NCBI GenBank assembly: GCA_964520615.1
Contig: CAZFNL010000120.1
Coordinates: 1 to 62,105 of the forward strand
Direction: 5' to 3'
DNA from: JAMCUI01 sp964520615
GTDB taxonomy: Bacteria; Patescibacteriota; Microgenomatia; 2-02-FULL-39-11
DNA length: 62,105 nucleotides
Positions 25,893-34,942 of this stretch are shown here, piece after piece. Each line of letters starts with the position of its first letter. Positions within the stretch are counted from its first letter, which is position 1. Below the pieces are notes generated by a model. The model saw only the letters and a list, made by a program, of their open reading frames with translations, did no database searches and had not been told where the DNA came from. Both the position numbers and the translations under genes were made by a program.

Positions 25893-26474
25893 TATATTCA
25901 TAACTCTTTTAGTTAGTGTTGGAAAAGGTCGTGAAGTTACACAAGGAATATGGTATTTTACAGCTTCGTGATAAATCTCTATTCCGTTTAAATAAGCGTG
26001 AAGAATTTGATTTTTGAAAATAATACTTTTCTCATCAAACAAGTTATCACGCCTCCTTATATTTTCTTCAGTCATCTCTTTCTTTCCTTCATAAAGACAA
26101 ACGGACCGGATTGGCAAAGATAATTTATTAAGCTTTACAATAAAATTCGGCAGTAAATCGTCTCCTTCAATAATAAATCCTTTTTCCTTCCTTTTTAGCT
26201 GTTGAAAATCCTTCATAAACTCTACCCAAGTGAATAAGCTCACTTCTTTATGTATTTTAAGAAGTTCTTTTTGGGGAAATTTCATATAGCTATTTTCATC
26301 AAGAAGACGGCAAATAGGAAAATGGCTATGTTTTGATTTATTTTGCAGGTTGACCCGATATGTATCAGTATGAAAAAGAGGCAAACCCAGATCATCTGAC
26401 AATGCTTTAGCCAATGTTGATTTACCAGTCCCTGATCCGCCAAGTATAAAAATCGTCGTTCTTTTGGCTAACAT
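25878..26474 (-). CDS. P-loop kinase-like protein
   Basis: 198 residues. Walker A is GGSGTGKST (13-21) followed by LAKALSDDLGLPLFHTDTYR, the layout of adenylate/shikimate-type small-molecule kinases. FIIEGDDLLPNF may supply Walker B-like residues, and EENIRRRDNLF the Arg lid. The substrate is unknown. Divergent from the HAD gene at 26528; a GATAAT lies six bases before the ATG (leaderless). Confidence 0.6.
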   Translation of the reverse strand: MLAKRTTIFILGGSGTGKSTLAKALSDDLGLPLFHTDTYRVNLQNKSKHSHFPICRLLDENSYMKFPQKELLKIHKEVSLFTWVEFMKDFQQLKRKEKGFIIEGDDLLPNFIVKLNKLSLPIRSVCLYEGKKEMTEENIRRRDNLFDEKSIIFKNQILHAYLNGIEIYHEAVKYHIPCVTSRPFPTLTKRVMNILSLK

Positions 26475-26527
26475 ATATCAATTATCACACGCAAAACTAC
26501 ACAAGTTAAAGTAGTATAATTTGAAAC

Positions 26528-27148
26528 ATGTTACCTATAAGGAAAAAAATCGTTCTATTTGATATTGACGGAACATTATTTGATTCCAGGTTTTTTGGGG
26601 AAAAGGTCAGAATACAGTTTTCCAAAACATTAAAAATAGACCCAGCACGGATAGAAAAAGTGTCTTCAAAATATTTTGAAAATCTGGAGTCAGGTACCGA
26701 TTTCAACCCGCAGACTTTTATTGAATTTTTAGAAGGTAAATTTTCCATAAACAACGCAATACTCTGGAAAATTTTTTGGGGAAATAAGGAAAACTATAAA
26801 AAGGCACTTTATCCAGAGGTAACAAAAACATTATGCCAACTGGCAGCAAACAATAAATTAGGCATATATTCGCAGGGGTTCAGAAAGTTTCAATTGCACA
26901 AATTGTCTCAATCGGGTATTCTCGACTTTTTCCAAAAAGAATACATCTTTATTTCCAGAAGAAAGTTGAGACCATCCCTTATCAAGTCAATGCCAGAGAG
27001 TAGCGTAATTGTGGATAATCACCCTGGTGTCGTTGAAAAACTGAATTTTGCAAAACGCTTCAATATAATTTGGCTCAATAGAATCTCTAATGAGAAAATA
27101 GTAAGTATCCAAACAATTCAAAAACTAGATGATTTGATTACTTTCTAA
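26528..27148 (+). CDS. HAD-superfamily hydrolase
   Basis: 206 residues. Motif I is FDIDGTLFDS (11-20) with nucleophile and acid Asp, motif II Ser/Thr is in LGIYSQGF, Lys in SRRKLRPS, and motif III in SVIVDNHPGVVEKL. The helical cap is about residues 22-95. The class is phosphatase-like with an unknown substrate. TATAAT (26515-26520) is seven bases before ATG, so it is probably leaderless. Confidence 0.78.
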   Translation: MLPIRKKIVLFDIDGTLFDSRFFGEKVRIQFSKTLKIDPARIEKVSSKYFENLESGTDFNPQTFIEFLEGKFSINNAILWKIFWGNKENYKKALYPEVTKTLCQLAANNKLGIYSQGFRKFQLHKLSQSGILDFFQKEYIFISRRKLRPSLIKSMPESSVIVDNHPGVVEKLNFAKRFNIIWLNRISNEKIVSIQTIQKLDDLITF

Positions 27149-27165
27149 AATCAGGTAAGAATAGG

Positions 27166-27420
27166 TTATTTCTTTGAGGATTTTTTTATTTTTGTCTTCT
27201 TTTCCGGGTTCTCTTCGGCTAAATTACTATCCAATTCCTCATCAGCAGTAGTCAAAATGGCAAAAAGTATAAATCCGGCAAAAATAGGCATAATGAGCGT
27301 AAATCTAGTCACCTCATCAGGCACTTTCCACAAAACCCCCAGACTCAAGACTATCCCGATTACTGCCGCCCAGACTATAGATCTGTTATTTTTATAAAAA
27401 TCATTCCACCACTTTTGCAT
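27166..27420 (-). CDS. Small two-helix membrane protein
   Basis: 84 residues: two membrane helices (about 15-32 and 40-60) and a highly charged C-terminal tail (EENPEKKTKIKKSSKK). No family recognised. Minus-strand TTGACA and TAGGAT, 17 bp apart, lie just before the ATG, leaving a leader of two or three bases at most. Divergent from era. Confidence 0.5.
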   Translation of the reverse strand: MQKWWNDFYKNNRSIVWAAVIGIVLSLGVLWKVPDEVTRFTLIMPIFAGFILFAILTTADEELDSNLAEENPEKKTKIKKSSKK

Positions 27421-27483
27421 ACTATCAATATCCTATTCTAACAATGTATAATTGTCAAGAAGTTACAACGATAAGAAATAACT

Positions 27484-28347
27484 ATGAAATCAGGTTATGT
27501 AGCGATTGTCGGCCGACCAAACAGCGGCAAATCAACGTTGCTGAATAACATTTTGGGTCATAAGGTCTCCATCACCTCACCAAAACCTCAAACTACAAGA
27601 TTTCCCATTCAGGCTGTCTATGAAGACGATAGAGGACAAATAATCTTCATCGACACTCCGGGAGTCTTTGGGAAAGTTCATGACCCGTTGTCTAAATCCA
27701 TTAATCCCATGGCCCAAGAGACATTGTCACAAGGACCGGACGTGGTAGTATATCTAGCTGATCACACTAGAGACCGCGATATGGAAGAAAATAAATCGTT
27801 GGGTTTGGTACGGAATATCAATACTCCTAAAATTTTGGCAATAAATAAGATTGATATTAAAAAACCTACATACCTACCCCACTATAAATTCATGGAAGAA
27901 GAATTTGACAAAACTGTAATGATATCCGGGCTTTACAAGAATAACTTGAATTACCTGCTTGATGCAATTTTTGAACTTTTACCTGAAGGAAAAAAAATAG
28001 TAAATGCTACCGATAGACCGACTCCAGCTCTTAATATAGACAGTAAAATATACATTGCAGAAATTGTGAGAGAAAAAGCCTTTCTTTTTTTACGCAAGGA
28101 AGTGCCCTATTCTCTGACGTGCCTCGTGGATGAGATAACTCACCGTAATAACAATATGGTATATATAAAGGCACGAATTATTACTTCAGCAGACAGGTAT
28201 AAAAAAATGATTATTGGAGAAAACGGCCGGATGGTTAAGGAAATCGGTATGGCTGCAAGAAAAGAGTTGGAAACAGCCACTAACCAGAAAGTTTATATCA
28301 ATATTCAGGTAGAAACAAACCCTCACTGGATTGACCAATTAACTTAA
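27484..28347 (+). CDS. era: GTPase Era
   Basis: 287 residues. G1 GRPNSGKST (10-18), the G2 region SITSPKPQTTRFPI, G3 DTPGVFG, G4 NKID, then the C-terminal KH domain with MIIGENGRMVKEIGMAARKELE. Era binds 16S rRNA near its 3' end and assists small-subunit maturation. Length and order are normal. Its promoter (TATAAT in the intergenic gap) overlaps the divergent small membrane gene's. Confidence 0.95.
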   Translation: MKSGYVAIVGRPNSGKSTLLNNILGHKVSITSPKPQTTRFPIQAVYEDDRGQIIFIDTPGVFGKVHDPLSKSINPMAQETLSQGPDVVVYLADHTRDRDMEENKSLGLVRNINTPKILAINKIDIKKPTYLPHYKFMEEEFDKTVMISGLYKNNLNYLLDAIFELLPEGKKIVNATDRPTPALNIDSKIYIAEIVREKAFLFLRKEVPYSLTCLVDEITHRNNNMVYIKARIITSADRYKKMIIGENGRMVKEIGMAARKELETATNQKVYINIQVETNPHWIDQLT

Positions 28348-28413
28348 ACTCAATAGTTTATACCTGTACTTCCCAATTAGTACGTTCATGGAAATTTGAC
28401 TTGCCGGTTAAAG

Positions 28414-29004
28414 TCAGTATAAACTCAAAAGCTTGTTCCGACATTTCAATAGCGCGCGGGCTCTGTGACTAACGTTGTTTTTTTCCGCTGGTGACGCTTC
28501 AGCATTAATTTTTTCTAAATCAAAATTATAGAAAATCGGATCGTACCCGAAACCATTTTTACCGCTTGGCTTTTGTGTAATACATCCTTCACTTTCCCCT
28601 CGGAATGTAAAAACCTTGTCTTCTTGAGGATTATAAAGAGCAACAACGGCTATAAATCTGGCTGTTCTTTTCTTTTTCGGGATACCTGACATTTCCTTTA
28701 ATACCTTTTTAACCCTATCTTCATCAGTTCCCATCGTATATCTAGCAGAATAAATTCCCGGTTTTCCACCAAGGGCATCCACCTCCAAACCAGAATCATC
28801 TGCCAAAGTCATTAGTCCCGTCTTTCTCCCGATTGTTCTGGCCTTAAGTACGGCATTTTCCTCAAATGTTTTACCTGTTTCTTTCACATCAGTATCATCT
28901 CCGAAATCCGAAAGAGACAAAATATCAAAAGGAAGGCCGGAGAATATTTCTTTTATTTCCCGCATTTTACCGGGATTTTTGGAGGCAATCAGAATCTTAG
29001 ACAT
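28414..29004 (-). CDS. rdgB: dITP/XTP pyrophosphatase (RdgB/HAM1)
   Basis: 196 residues. IASKNPGKMREIKEIF (5-20), LADDSGLEVDALGGKPGIYSARY (the substrate and metal site), and GFGYDPIF with SHRARAL near the end identify the Ham1 family, which hydrolyses non-canonical purine nucleoside triphosphates to monophosphates and so protects DNA. Length is normal. Its start is nine bases after the stop of the transporter gene at 29014, on the same strand. Confidence 0.92.
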   Translation of the reverse strand: MSKILIASKNPGKMREIKEIFSGLPFDILSLSDFGDDTDVKETGKTFEENAVLKARTIGRKTGLMTLADDSGLEVDALGGKPGIYSARYTMGTDEDRVKKVLKEMSGIPKKKRTARFIAVVALYNPQEDKVFTFRGESEGCITQKPSGKNGFGYDPIFYNFDLEKINAEASPAEKNNVSHRARALLKCRNKLLSLY

Positions 29005-29013
29005 AACGTATAC

Positions 29014-29871
29014 TTATTCTTCTTTTTTTATTACGCTATAACCAGCATAAATTATCAGAGCGCCACCTATAAGCGTAGAAAAAGTAGGAATCTCTCCAAA
29101 AAGCAAACCTGCATAGATAACTGCAGACAATGGTTCAAAGTAGGAAATGATCCCAGCATGCTGGGCTTTGACACTTTTAAGCCCTCCCAAGAATAATGAC
29201 ATAGATATGGTCGTCATAACAACTCCCATAATTATCAATAAGACAAATCTTGCTACTGTCATATGGTAAGAAACGAAAAATATCGTAGGAAGAAGAATTA
29301 AGGCGCTTATTAGCACTTGATAAAAATTTAATTTCATGCCGGAAAATTTTGTTCTCGCCAATTTTCCAAAAATAAAAGTGAGAGAAAACACAAAACCCGC
29401 AGACAGACCTAAAATTATGCCTTTCAAAGTATAATTTGAAAGGGCTATTTTTGTATTTGAAAAAATAAGGATCACACCCAGAAAAGCGATTAAAAGACTG
29501 ATTACAGTCACCTTCTCAAGCTTTTCATGAAAAATTGCCGGTGACAAAACAACTAAAAAAACAGGTGCAGTATAAAGGAGTATCTCAGCATTAGCAATCG
29601 TTGTCATGGACAACGCATAAAAAAATAAGACAGCAGTCAATGTGTTGAAAAACGCAATAGCTAAAACATTTTTGTCCTTAAAACCAGAAAGACTAATTTT
29701 TTCTTTTGTCAGCAGGAAATAAATATAAAGGGTAAACGCACCAAATAAAAAACGGAAAGCCAAGAGTACAGGAGCCGGCATATCTATCCACCTTTGAAAA
29801 ACTCCGTTAAATCCAAATATCAATCCGGATAATACCAACTGCATATAACCTTTAAGATGAGGGGATTTCAT
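29014..29871 (-). CDS. EamA/DMT-family transporter
   Basis: 285 residues with ten membrane segments arranged as two EamA repeats (about 5-135 and 145-280). ...MTTIANAEILLYTAPVF and IISYFEPLSAVIYAGLLFGE are the paired motifs at the ends of the repeats. The family exports or imports small metabolites and amino acids; substrate unknown. Its start overlaps the stop of gltX by four bases. Confidence 0.85.
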   Translation of the reverse strand: MKSPHLKGYMQLVLSGLIFGFNGVFQRWIDMPAPVLLAFRFLFGAFTLYIYFLLTKEKISLSGFKDKNVLAIAFFNTLTAVLFFYALSMTTIANAEILLYTAPVFLVVLSPAIFHEKLEKVTVISLLIAFLGVILIFSNTKIALSNYTLKGIILGLSAGFVFSLTFIFGKLARTKFSGMKLNFYQVLISALILLPTIFFVSYHMTVARFVLLIIMGVVMTTISMSLFLGGLKSVKAQHAGIISYFEPLSAVIYAGLLFGEIPTFSTLIGGALIIYAGYSVIKKEE

Positions 29872-31316
29872 GGGGACCTCAGCACCATTTCCAACCTTTC
29901 TTTCATTTCACCCTTATGAATTTTTTCCAATTCTTGAAGCGACTCAAAAAGCGGAGGGCCCACTGTTTTTCCTGTCACTACTACTCGTAATTCCATAAAC
30001 AAATCTTTTGGCTTAATATTTTTTTCCTTGGCTAAACTATTTATTTCCTTCTCAAAAACTGCCTTATCAGCTAGAATTTTATCCCCTATACTCATGAACA
30101 ACTTTATCCAATCAACATGTAGTTTTTTTTCGAAACCAGTCGGTTTTTCAAAGAAAAATGATGAAAGTTTGTCAAATTCTTTGAAAGTACTAATTCTCGG
30201 AGCAATAATTCCTGCAGTATCCTTTACAATTGAGCCAAATTCAGCATTTGAAGTATATCTGCTATATATTTTGACATAGCTTAGATACTTCTCTTTATCC
30301 CGAAGAGACATCTCTAGAATATATTTTTTATTCAGCCATTTTAATTTCTCGATGTCAAATACAGGAGCAGTAGTTTTGATATCCTCTAGCCTGAATTCTT
30401 TTATCATCTCCGAAATATCAAATTTATCCCGTCCCTCAAGCCCGCTTGCCGACGATGCAGGCATGGACCATCCCATAAGCGCTAAATAATTTAGAAGCGC
30501 TTCAGGCAGTATCCCCTCATCCTTATACCAGGATACCCAAACGGGGTTTTTTCTTTTAGAAAGCTTGCTTTTATCGGGATTGCGCAAGAGGGGTAAATGG
30601 GCAAATTTGGGCAATTCCCATCCGAAAGCCTTGTAAAGCAAAATGTGTTTGGGCGCAGAGGATATCCATTCCTCCCCTCTTATAATATGGGATATCTTCA
30701 TGAGATAATCATCAACCACCACCCCCAAATGATAAGTCGGATAACCGTCGGATTTTAGAAGCACCTGATCGTCTATCAGTTTATTTTCAAATGAAATTTT
30801 GCCTCTTATAATATCGTAGAATTGTATTTCTCCTTTATCAGGCACATTTAACCTGATTACATATTTTTCTTTTTCTGCTTTACTCGCAGCAATTTCCGCT
30901 GATAAATTCTTACAATGTCCGTCATACAATGTTGGTACACCCTTTTCCTGTTGGTTTTTCCTCATTTCGGCCAAACGTTCAGGTGTACAAAAACAGTAAT
31001 AAGCGTGACCTTTACTCACTAATTCTTTTGCCTTTTCCTGATATACGGAAAGGCGTTCAGATTGTCGGTAGGGTGCATACGGTCCGTTTTTATCCGGCCC
31101 CTCGTCATATTCTATCCCCAACCATTTTAATGACGAGAGAATTCTTTCCTCTGCCCCATTTACAAATCTTGTCCTGTCAGTGTCCTCTATCCGGACTATA
31201 AATTTACCATTATGCTTTTTGGCAAAGACATAATTTATGAGGGCCGTATAAGCATTGCCTATATGCAGATTTTCACCTGTTGGAGATGGAGCAATACGTG
31301 TACGTATATTTACCAT
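29868..31316 (-). CDS. gltX: Glutamyl-tRNA synthetase
   Basis: 482 residues from ATG 31316. The HIGH motif is in IAPSPTGENLHIGNAYTALI and the KMSKS equivalent is KLSKRKN. The start was chosen because TATAAT (31328-31323 on this strand) lies six bases before this ATG, making a leaderless mRNA; a 36-residue upstream extension would lie outside the transcript and lacks conservation. It charges tRNA-Glu; whether it also charges tRNA-Gln cannot be read from the sequence. Confidence 0.93.
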   Translation of the reverse strand: MVNIRTRIAPSPTGENLHIGNAYTALINYVFAKKHNGKFIVRIEDTDRTRFVNGAEERILSSLKWLGIEYDEGPDKNGPYAPYRQSERLSVYQEKAKELVSKGHAYYCFCTPERLAEMRKNQQEKGVPTLYDGHCKNLSAEIAASKAEKEKYVIRLNVPDKGEIQFYDIIRGKISFENKLIDDQVLLKSDGYPTYHLGVVVDDYLMKISHIIRGEEWISSAPKHILLYKAFGWELPKFAHLPLLRNPDKSKLSKRKNPVWVSWYKDEGILPEALLNYLALMGWSMPASSASGLEGRDKFDISEMIKEFRLEDIKTTAPVFDIEKLKWLNKKYILEMSLRDKEKYLSYVKIYSRYTSNAEFGSIVKDTAGIIAPRISTFKEFDKLSSFFFEKPTGFEKKLHVDWIKLFMSIGDKILADKAVFEKEINSLAKEKNIKPKDLFMELRVVVTGKTVGPPLFESLQELEKIHKGEMKERLEMVLRSP

Positions 31317-31322
31317 GAGTTG

Positions 31323-31349
31323 ATTATATCCTATAAGGTCATTTATACT
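31323..31349. promoter_or_regulatory. Divergent -10 boxes for gltX and the gene at 31360
   Basis: TATAAT on the minus strand (31328-31323) ends six bases before the gltX ATG. TATACT on the plus strand (31344-31349) ends ten bases before the ATG at 31360. Both imply transcripts with almost no leader. Confidence 0.55.
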
Positions 31350-31359
31350 CAATTTATAT

Positions 31360-32418
31360 ATGAATCTTACTGAGATCTCAATTGCCACCAGAAAGTTTTT
31401 GTTTTGGCTGGTAATAGTTTTCATTTGTTACCTGATACTCAAGATATTTGTCGGAGTGGGCGTGCAATACTGGAAAGCCACTCACCCCATACCTATCCCT
31501 CCTCCTGACGTCAAATACGGCAAAATTCCATCTCCTGCCTTTACTCATGTATCTACATCCTCATCGGGAATGAAATTTTCTCTGGAAACAGTTGAGGGAG
31601 GACCACCGGAAACCACATCCGCCGGAAAAGTATATCTCATGCCCAAAAAACTCCCTTCACTTTTAGCTGCCGACAGAGCAAAAAGTTTTGCCACAAAACT
31701 TGGATTTACCAACGATCCACAACTTATCACACCTACAAATTATCTGTTTACAGATCCGGGAGACAACCTCAGAACGTTGAGCCTTGATATAAACACTATG
31801 AATTTTCTCCTGAAATATGATTATCAGAATAATTCTGATATCTTTGTTAAAGGAGGGATTATAAGTAAAGATGACGCGTTTAATGAGGTGAAAACTTTTA
31901 TACAGCTGAATAACATATTTGACGACAGCATACTAAAGGGTAAAATCACTTATGAATTACTCTCATATAATACGCAAACAAAAACCTTTTTCCCTGCATC
32001 GAGCCTGTCGGATGCAAATGCTCTCAGGATAAATTTTTTCAGAAACGACCTGGACGGAATGAGAATCCTTCCTCCTCAATTTAATGAAAGTTATAACCAT
32101 GTCCTTTTTAATGCCGGAACCACGCCGAATACCAGAATTTTAGAAATGTCTTACTCTTTCTGGCCCATATCCTTTGATGATTTCGGAACATATCCTCTCA
32201 AAAGCGGTTCGGCAGCTTGGAAAGACCTTACTGACGGATATGCACTAGTAGTGGAAATGGGTAACAACAGTCCTGAAAATATTATAATAAGAAAAATATA
32301 TCTGGCTTATTATGATAGTGACCAACCACAGTCATATCTTCAGCCGATCTTCGTCTTTGAGGGTGACAACGGTTTTGTAGCTTATGAACCTGCAATTACT
32401 TCTAACTGGCTGGAATAA
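31360..32418 (+). CDS. Conserved hypothetical membrane-anchored protein
   Basis: 352 residues: an N-terminal membrane helix (about 12-35), a Pro-rich linker, then a roughly 300-residue outward-facing domain without a recognised family. Landmarks are FTHVSTSSSGMKFSLETVEGG (positions about 61-81) and SYSFWPISFDDFGTYPL. It lacks Cys in the outer domain. Proteins of this shape occur in Microgenomates, which is memory-based and unverified. Leaderless promoter; divergent from gltX and convergent with dacA. Confidence 0.55.
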   Translation: MNLTEISIATRKFLFWLVIVFICYLILKIFVGVGVQYWKATHPIPIPPPDVKYGKIPSPAFTHVSTSSSGMKFSLETVEGGPPETTSAGKVYLMPKKLPSLLAADRAKSFATKLGFTNDPQLITPTNYLFTDPGDNLRTLSLDINTMNFLLKYDYQNNSDIFVKGGIISKDDAFNEVKTFIQLNNIFDDSILKGKITYELLSYNTQTKTFFPASSLSDANALRINFFRNDLDGMRILPPQFNESYNHVLFNAGTTPNTRILEMSYSFWPISFDDFGTYPLKSGSAAWKDLTDGYALVVEMGNNSPENIIIRKIYLAYYDSDQPQSYLQPIFVFEGDNGFVAYEPAITSNWLE

Positions 32419-32454
32419 TTTCTTCTTTTACAAACGATTTTCCACACATTTCTC

Positions 32455-33423
32455 TTAAGGTGAACCGGTCGGAACTACTGATTCTATATTTCTCCACTCG
32501 AAATTGTTAAAAATCCAATTTATCAGTTGAGTCGTCTCACCAAACCTATCGTCACTTTTTAATATAACAAAGAGTACCGATTGCCCATTCTTTTTTACCT
32601 CAGAAACCAATATTTCACCTGCATTTTGCGTATAACCTGTTTTTACCCCTGCCACACCCTGAATTTTCCCCAATAATTGATTTACGTTTGTCAATGAATG
32701 GAAATAGGTATAAGTCACATCTGAAACGGTAATATTTTTGATACCGATAATTTTGGTAAATGTTTTATTGTGAAGAGCTGCCATAGCCAACTTTGCCAAA
32801 TCGGAAGGAGTTGTGTAATTTGGGGGATCGTCAAAACCAATGGGATTGGCAAAATGAGTATGGGAAAGATGAAGTTCCTCAGCTTTTTTATTCATCATGT
32901 CTACGAAATTAGATACCCCTCCAGGATAATTTTCCGCAAGAGTATAGGCGGCATCGTTACCTGACTCAACAAGCGCTCCATAAAGAAGTGATTCAACAGT
33001 AATCTGTTCACCATGTACCAAACCCATTACGCTGCCATCCGTTATAACTGTATTCACTTTCAAAACGTCATCCAGATGGTAATGATCAAGAGCAACTAAA
33101 ACTGTTGCTATTTTTGTAGTAGATGCTGGAAGAAACTCTTCGTCTGGATTTTTCTGGTAAAGCACAACTCTTGAGGGTATATCCACAATATACACCCCTT
33201 GAGCCGTCACTGTTGGGGGTATAGGATTGCCCACCATTACCGGATAGGCTGGAGGAGAAGGCAATTTTATAGTTTGCGGCAAGTAGAATCCTCCTGTCTC
33301 AGCAACAGTCTGAAAATAAATATTTGGTGCAGGAAAAAGAAACAGAATTAAAGTAAAAAGAGCAAAATATGTTACCCGCCAAAAATTTTTTTTAGGGGAT
33401 TTTTTCCTAAAAACTTTTGTCAT
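32455..33423 (-). CDS. dacA: D-alanyl-D-alanine carboxypeptidase (PBP5-like, peptidase S11)
   Basis: 322 residues: an N-terminal signal anchor (about 16-36) and the three penicillin-binding active-site motifs: SxxK in ASTTKIA (about 102-105), SGN in ESGNDAAY, and KTG in GVKTGYTQNAG. It trims the terminal D-Ala from peptidoglycan stem peptides. The C-terminal amphipathic anchor of E. coli PBP5 is absent, as is a full C-terminal domain. Confidence 0.9.
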   Translation of the reverse strand: MTKVFRKKSPKKNFWRVTYFALFTLILFLFPAPNIYFQTVAETGGFYLPQTIKLPSPPAYPVMVGNPIPPTVTAQGVYIVDIPSRVVLYQKNPDEEFLPASTTKIATVLVALDHYHLDDVLKVNTVITDGSVMGLVHGEQITVESLLYGALVESGNDAAYTLAENYPGGVSNFVDMMNKKAEELHLSHTHFANPIGFDDPPNYTTPSDLAKLAMAALHNKTFTKIIGIKNITVSDVTYTYFHSLTNVNQLLGKIQGVAGVKTGYTQNAGEILVSEVKKNGQSVLFVILKSDDRFGETTQLINWIFNNFEWRNIESVVPTGSP

Positions 33424-33491
33424 TTATGAAGGAAAAAACGTTAATACCTTAAACTATCACAAGATTATCTTTAAAGTCATCAACTTGATTA

Positions 33492-34868
33492 TTATTTTTC
33501 ACCTTTGCGAAGAGATAATCCTAATTCCCTAAGTTGAGTAGGGCTAACTGGAGACGGGGCTTCCATAACAGACGTCCTTCCGCCTGAAGTCATCGGAAAA
33601 GCTACTACTTCACGCAAATACTGCTCGCCGGTCAAAATCATCATAAGACGGTCAACACCAAAAGCGCACCCTCCATGGGGAGGAGTCCCGTAGCTGAAAG
33701 CCGTCAGCATATGTCCAAACTTTTGCTTTATATCTTCTTTTTTATAACCCATGACTTCAAAAACGGATTCTAATATTTGTGGATCGTGAGATCTTATACT
33801 ACCGCCTCCCACTTCAAAACCGTTACAAACAAGGTCGTATTGGCTGGTTAGAATTCCTTCTATATTTTTCTTCTGCAATAAATCATTTACATTCTCTGGC
33901 ATAGGATTTGAAAACGGATTATGAGTAAATGTCCATTTGTCCTCTTTATCCTTTTCAAAAAAAGGAAAATCAATCACCCAAGCAAAAGCTTTGACACCTT
34001 CTTTATTTTCTTCATCTGTTCTCAAATCAAATTTGTCAGACTTAAATTTTTCCATCGCTTCTTTATATGTAAATACCGGAAAAGGTTTCTTCTTTATCTT
34101 CTGTCCCATTTTTTCCATCACTTCTGTAATCATTTTTTCCAGCATATCCATCACGTCTTCTCTTTCCACAAAACTCATCTCAATATCAATCTGCGTATGC
34201 TCAAACCCTCGGTCGGCACGCAAATCCTCATCCCTCATACATCTGGCTATCTGGAAATATCTCTCCATCCCTGCAACCATCAGAAGCTGCTTATATTGTT
34301 GTGGAGATTGGGGTAAGGCATAAAAATTGCCAGGCTGAAGCCTAGATGGAACAAGGAAATCTCTTGATCCTTCAGGTGTTGACTGCGACAAAAGAGGAGT
34401 CTCAATCTCTAAAAAGTTATTTGAGAATAGGAAATTTCTTATGTTTTGGACAAATTGTGAGCGCAGTCTTATATTCCTATTCAATCTTTTCCGTCTCAAA
34501 TCCAAATATCTATACTTCAGTCTTACCTCCTCGTTGATATCATAACCATCACCATCAATAGGAAAAGGTAACTCACGTGATCTGGATAAAACTTCAATAG
34601 ATTTTATCTCTATCTCAATTTTCCCCGTTTCTATATTTGGGTTAACCATCTTTTCAGGACGCGCCTTGATTAATCCTGCAATTCTTACCACACTTTCTGC
34701 TGACACTTTAGCCAGTCCTTTAGCGTCTACTGTCTGTACTGTACCCGTACTATCTCTCAAATCGATAAAAGTGATCTTACCGTGATCTCTCACGGCATTT
34801 ACCCAGCCGTACAAAGTCACTTCTTCACCAACTTTGCCGACCGTATCTTTTATAAGTACCCTCAACAT
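33492..34868 (-). CDS. aspS: Aspartyl-tRNA synthetase, compact form
   Basis: 458 residues. An N-terminal OB anticodon domain (GEEVTLYGWVNAVRDHGKI) is followed by the class II core with motif 2 in CMRDEDLRADRGFEHTQID and motif 3 in GGCAFGVDRLMMIL. Motif 2 is of the bacterial kind, yet the segment SDKFDLRTDEENKEGVKAFA passes almost directly into FAWVIDFPFFE. In bacterial AspRS (about 590 residues) the 130-residue GAD insertion sits exactly there, so it has been lost. Whether the enzyme also charges tRNA-Asn is unknown. Confidence 0.93.
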   Translation of the reverse strand: MLRVLIKDTVGKVGEEVTLYGWVNAVRDHGKITFIDLRDSTGTVQTVDAKGLAKVSAESVVRIAGLIKARPEKMVNPNIETGKIEIEIKSIEVLSRSRELPFPIDGDGYDINEEVRLKYRYLDLRRKRLNRNIRLRSQFVQNIRNFLFSNNFLEIETPLLSQSTPEGSRDFLVPSRLQPGNFYALPQSPQQYKQLLMVAGMERYFQIARCMRDEDLRADRGFEHTQIDIEMSFVEREDVMDMLEKMITEVMEKMGQKIKKKPFPVFTYKEAMEKFKSDKFDLRTDEENKEGVKAFAWVIDFPFFEKDKEDKWTFTHNPFSNPMPENVNDLLQKKNIEGILTSQYDLVCNGFEVGGGSIRSHDPQILESVFEVMGYKKEDIKQKFGHMLTAFSYGTPPHGGCAFGVDRLMMILTGEQYLREVVAFPMTSGGRTSVMEAPSPVSPTQLRELGLSLRKGEK

Positions 34869-34942
34869 AAAAATAAATATTTGATTAAAAGGACCACTAG
34901 TACTAAAACCTGATAAATAGATATTTTGAAATTAGAGAAAGT

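Noticed and set aside
31317..31424. N-terminal extension of GltX by 36 residues.
   Set aside because: It would lie upstream of the -10 box that gives a leaderless start at 31316, overlaps the divergent gene's promoter, and the conserved protein begins at the later ATG.
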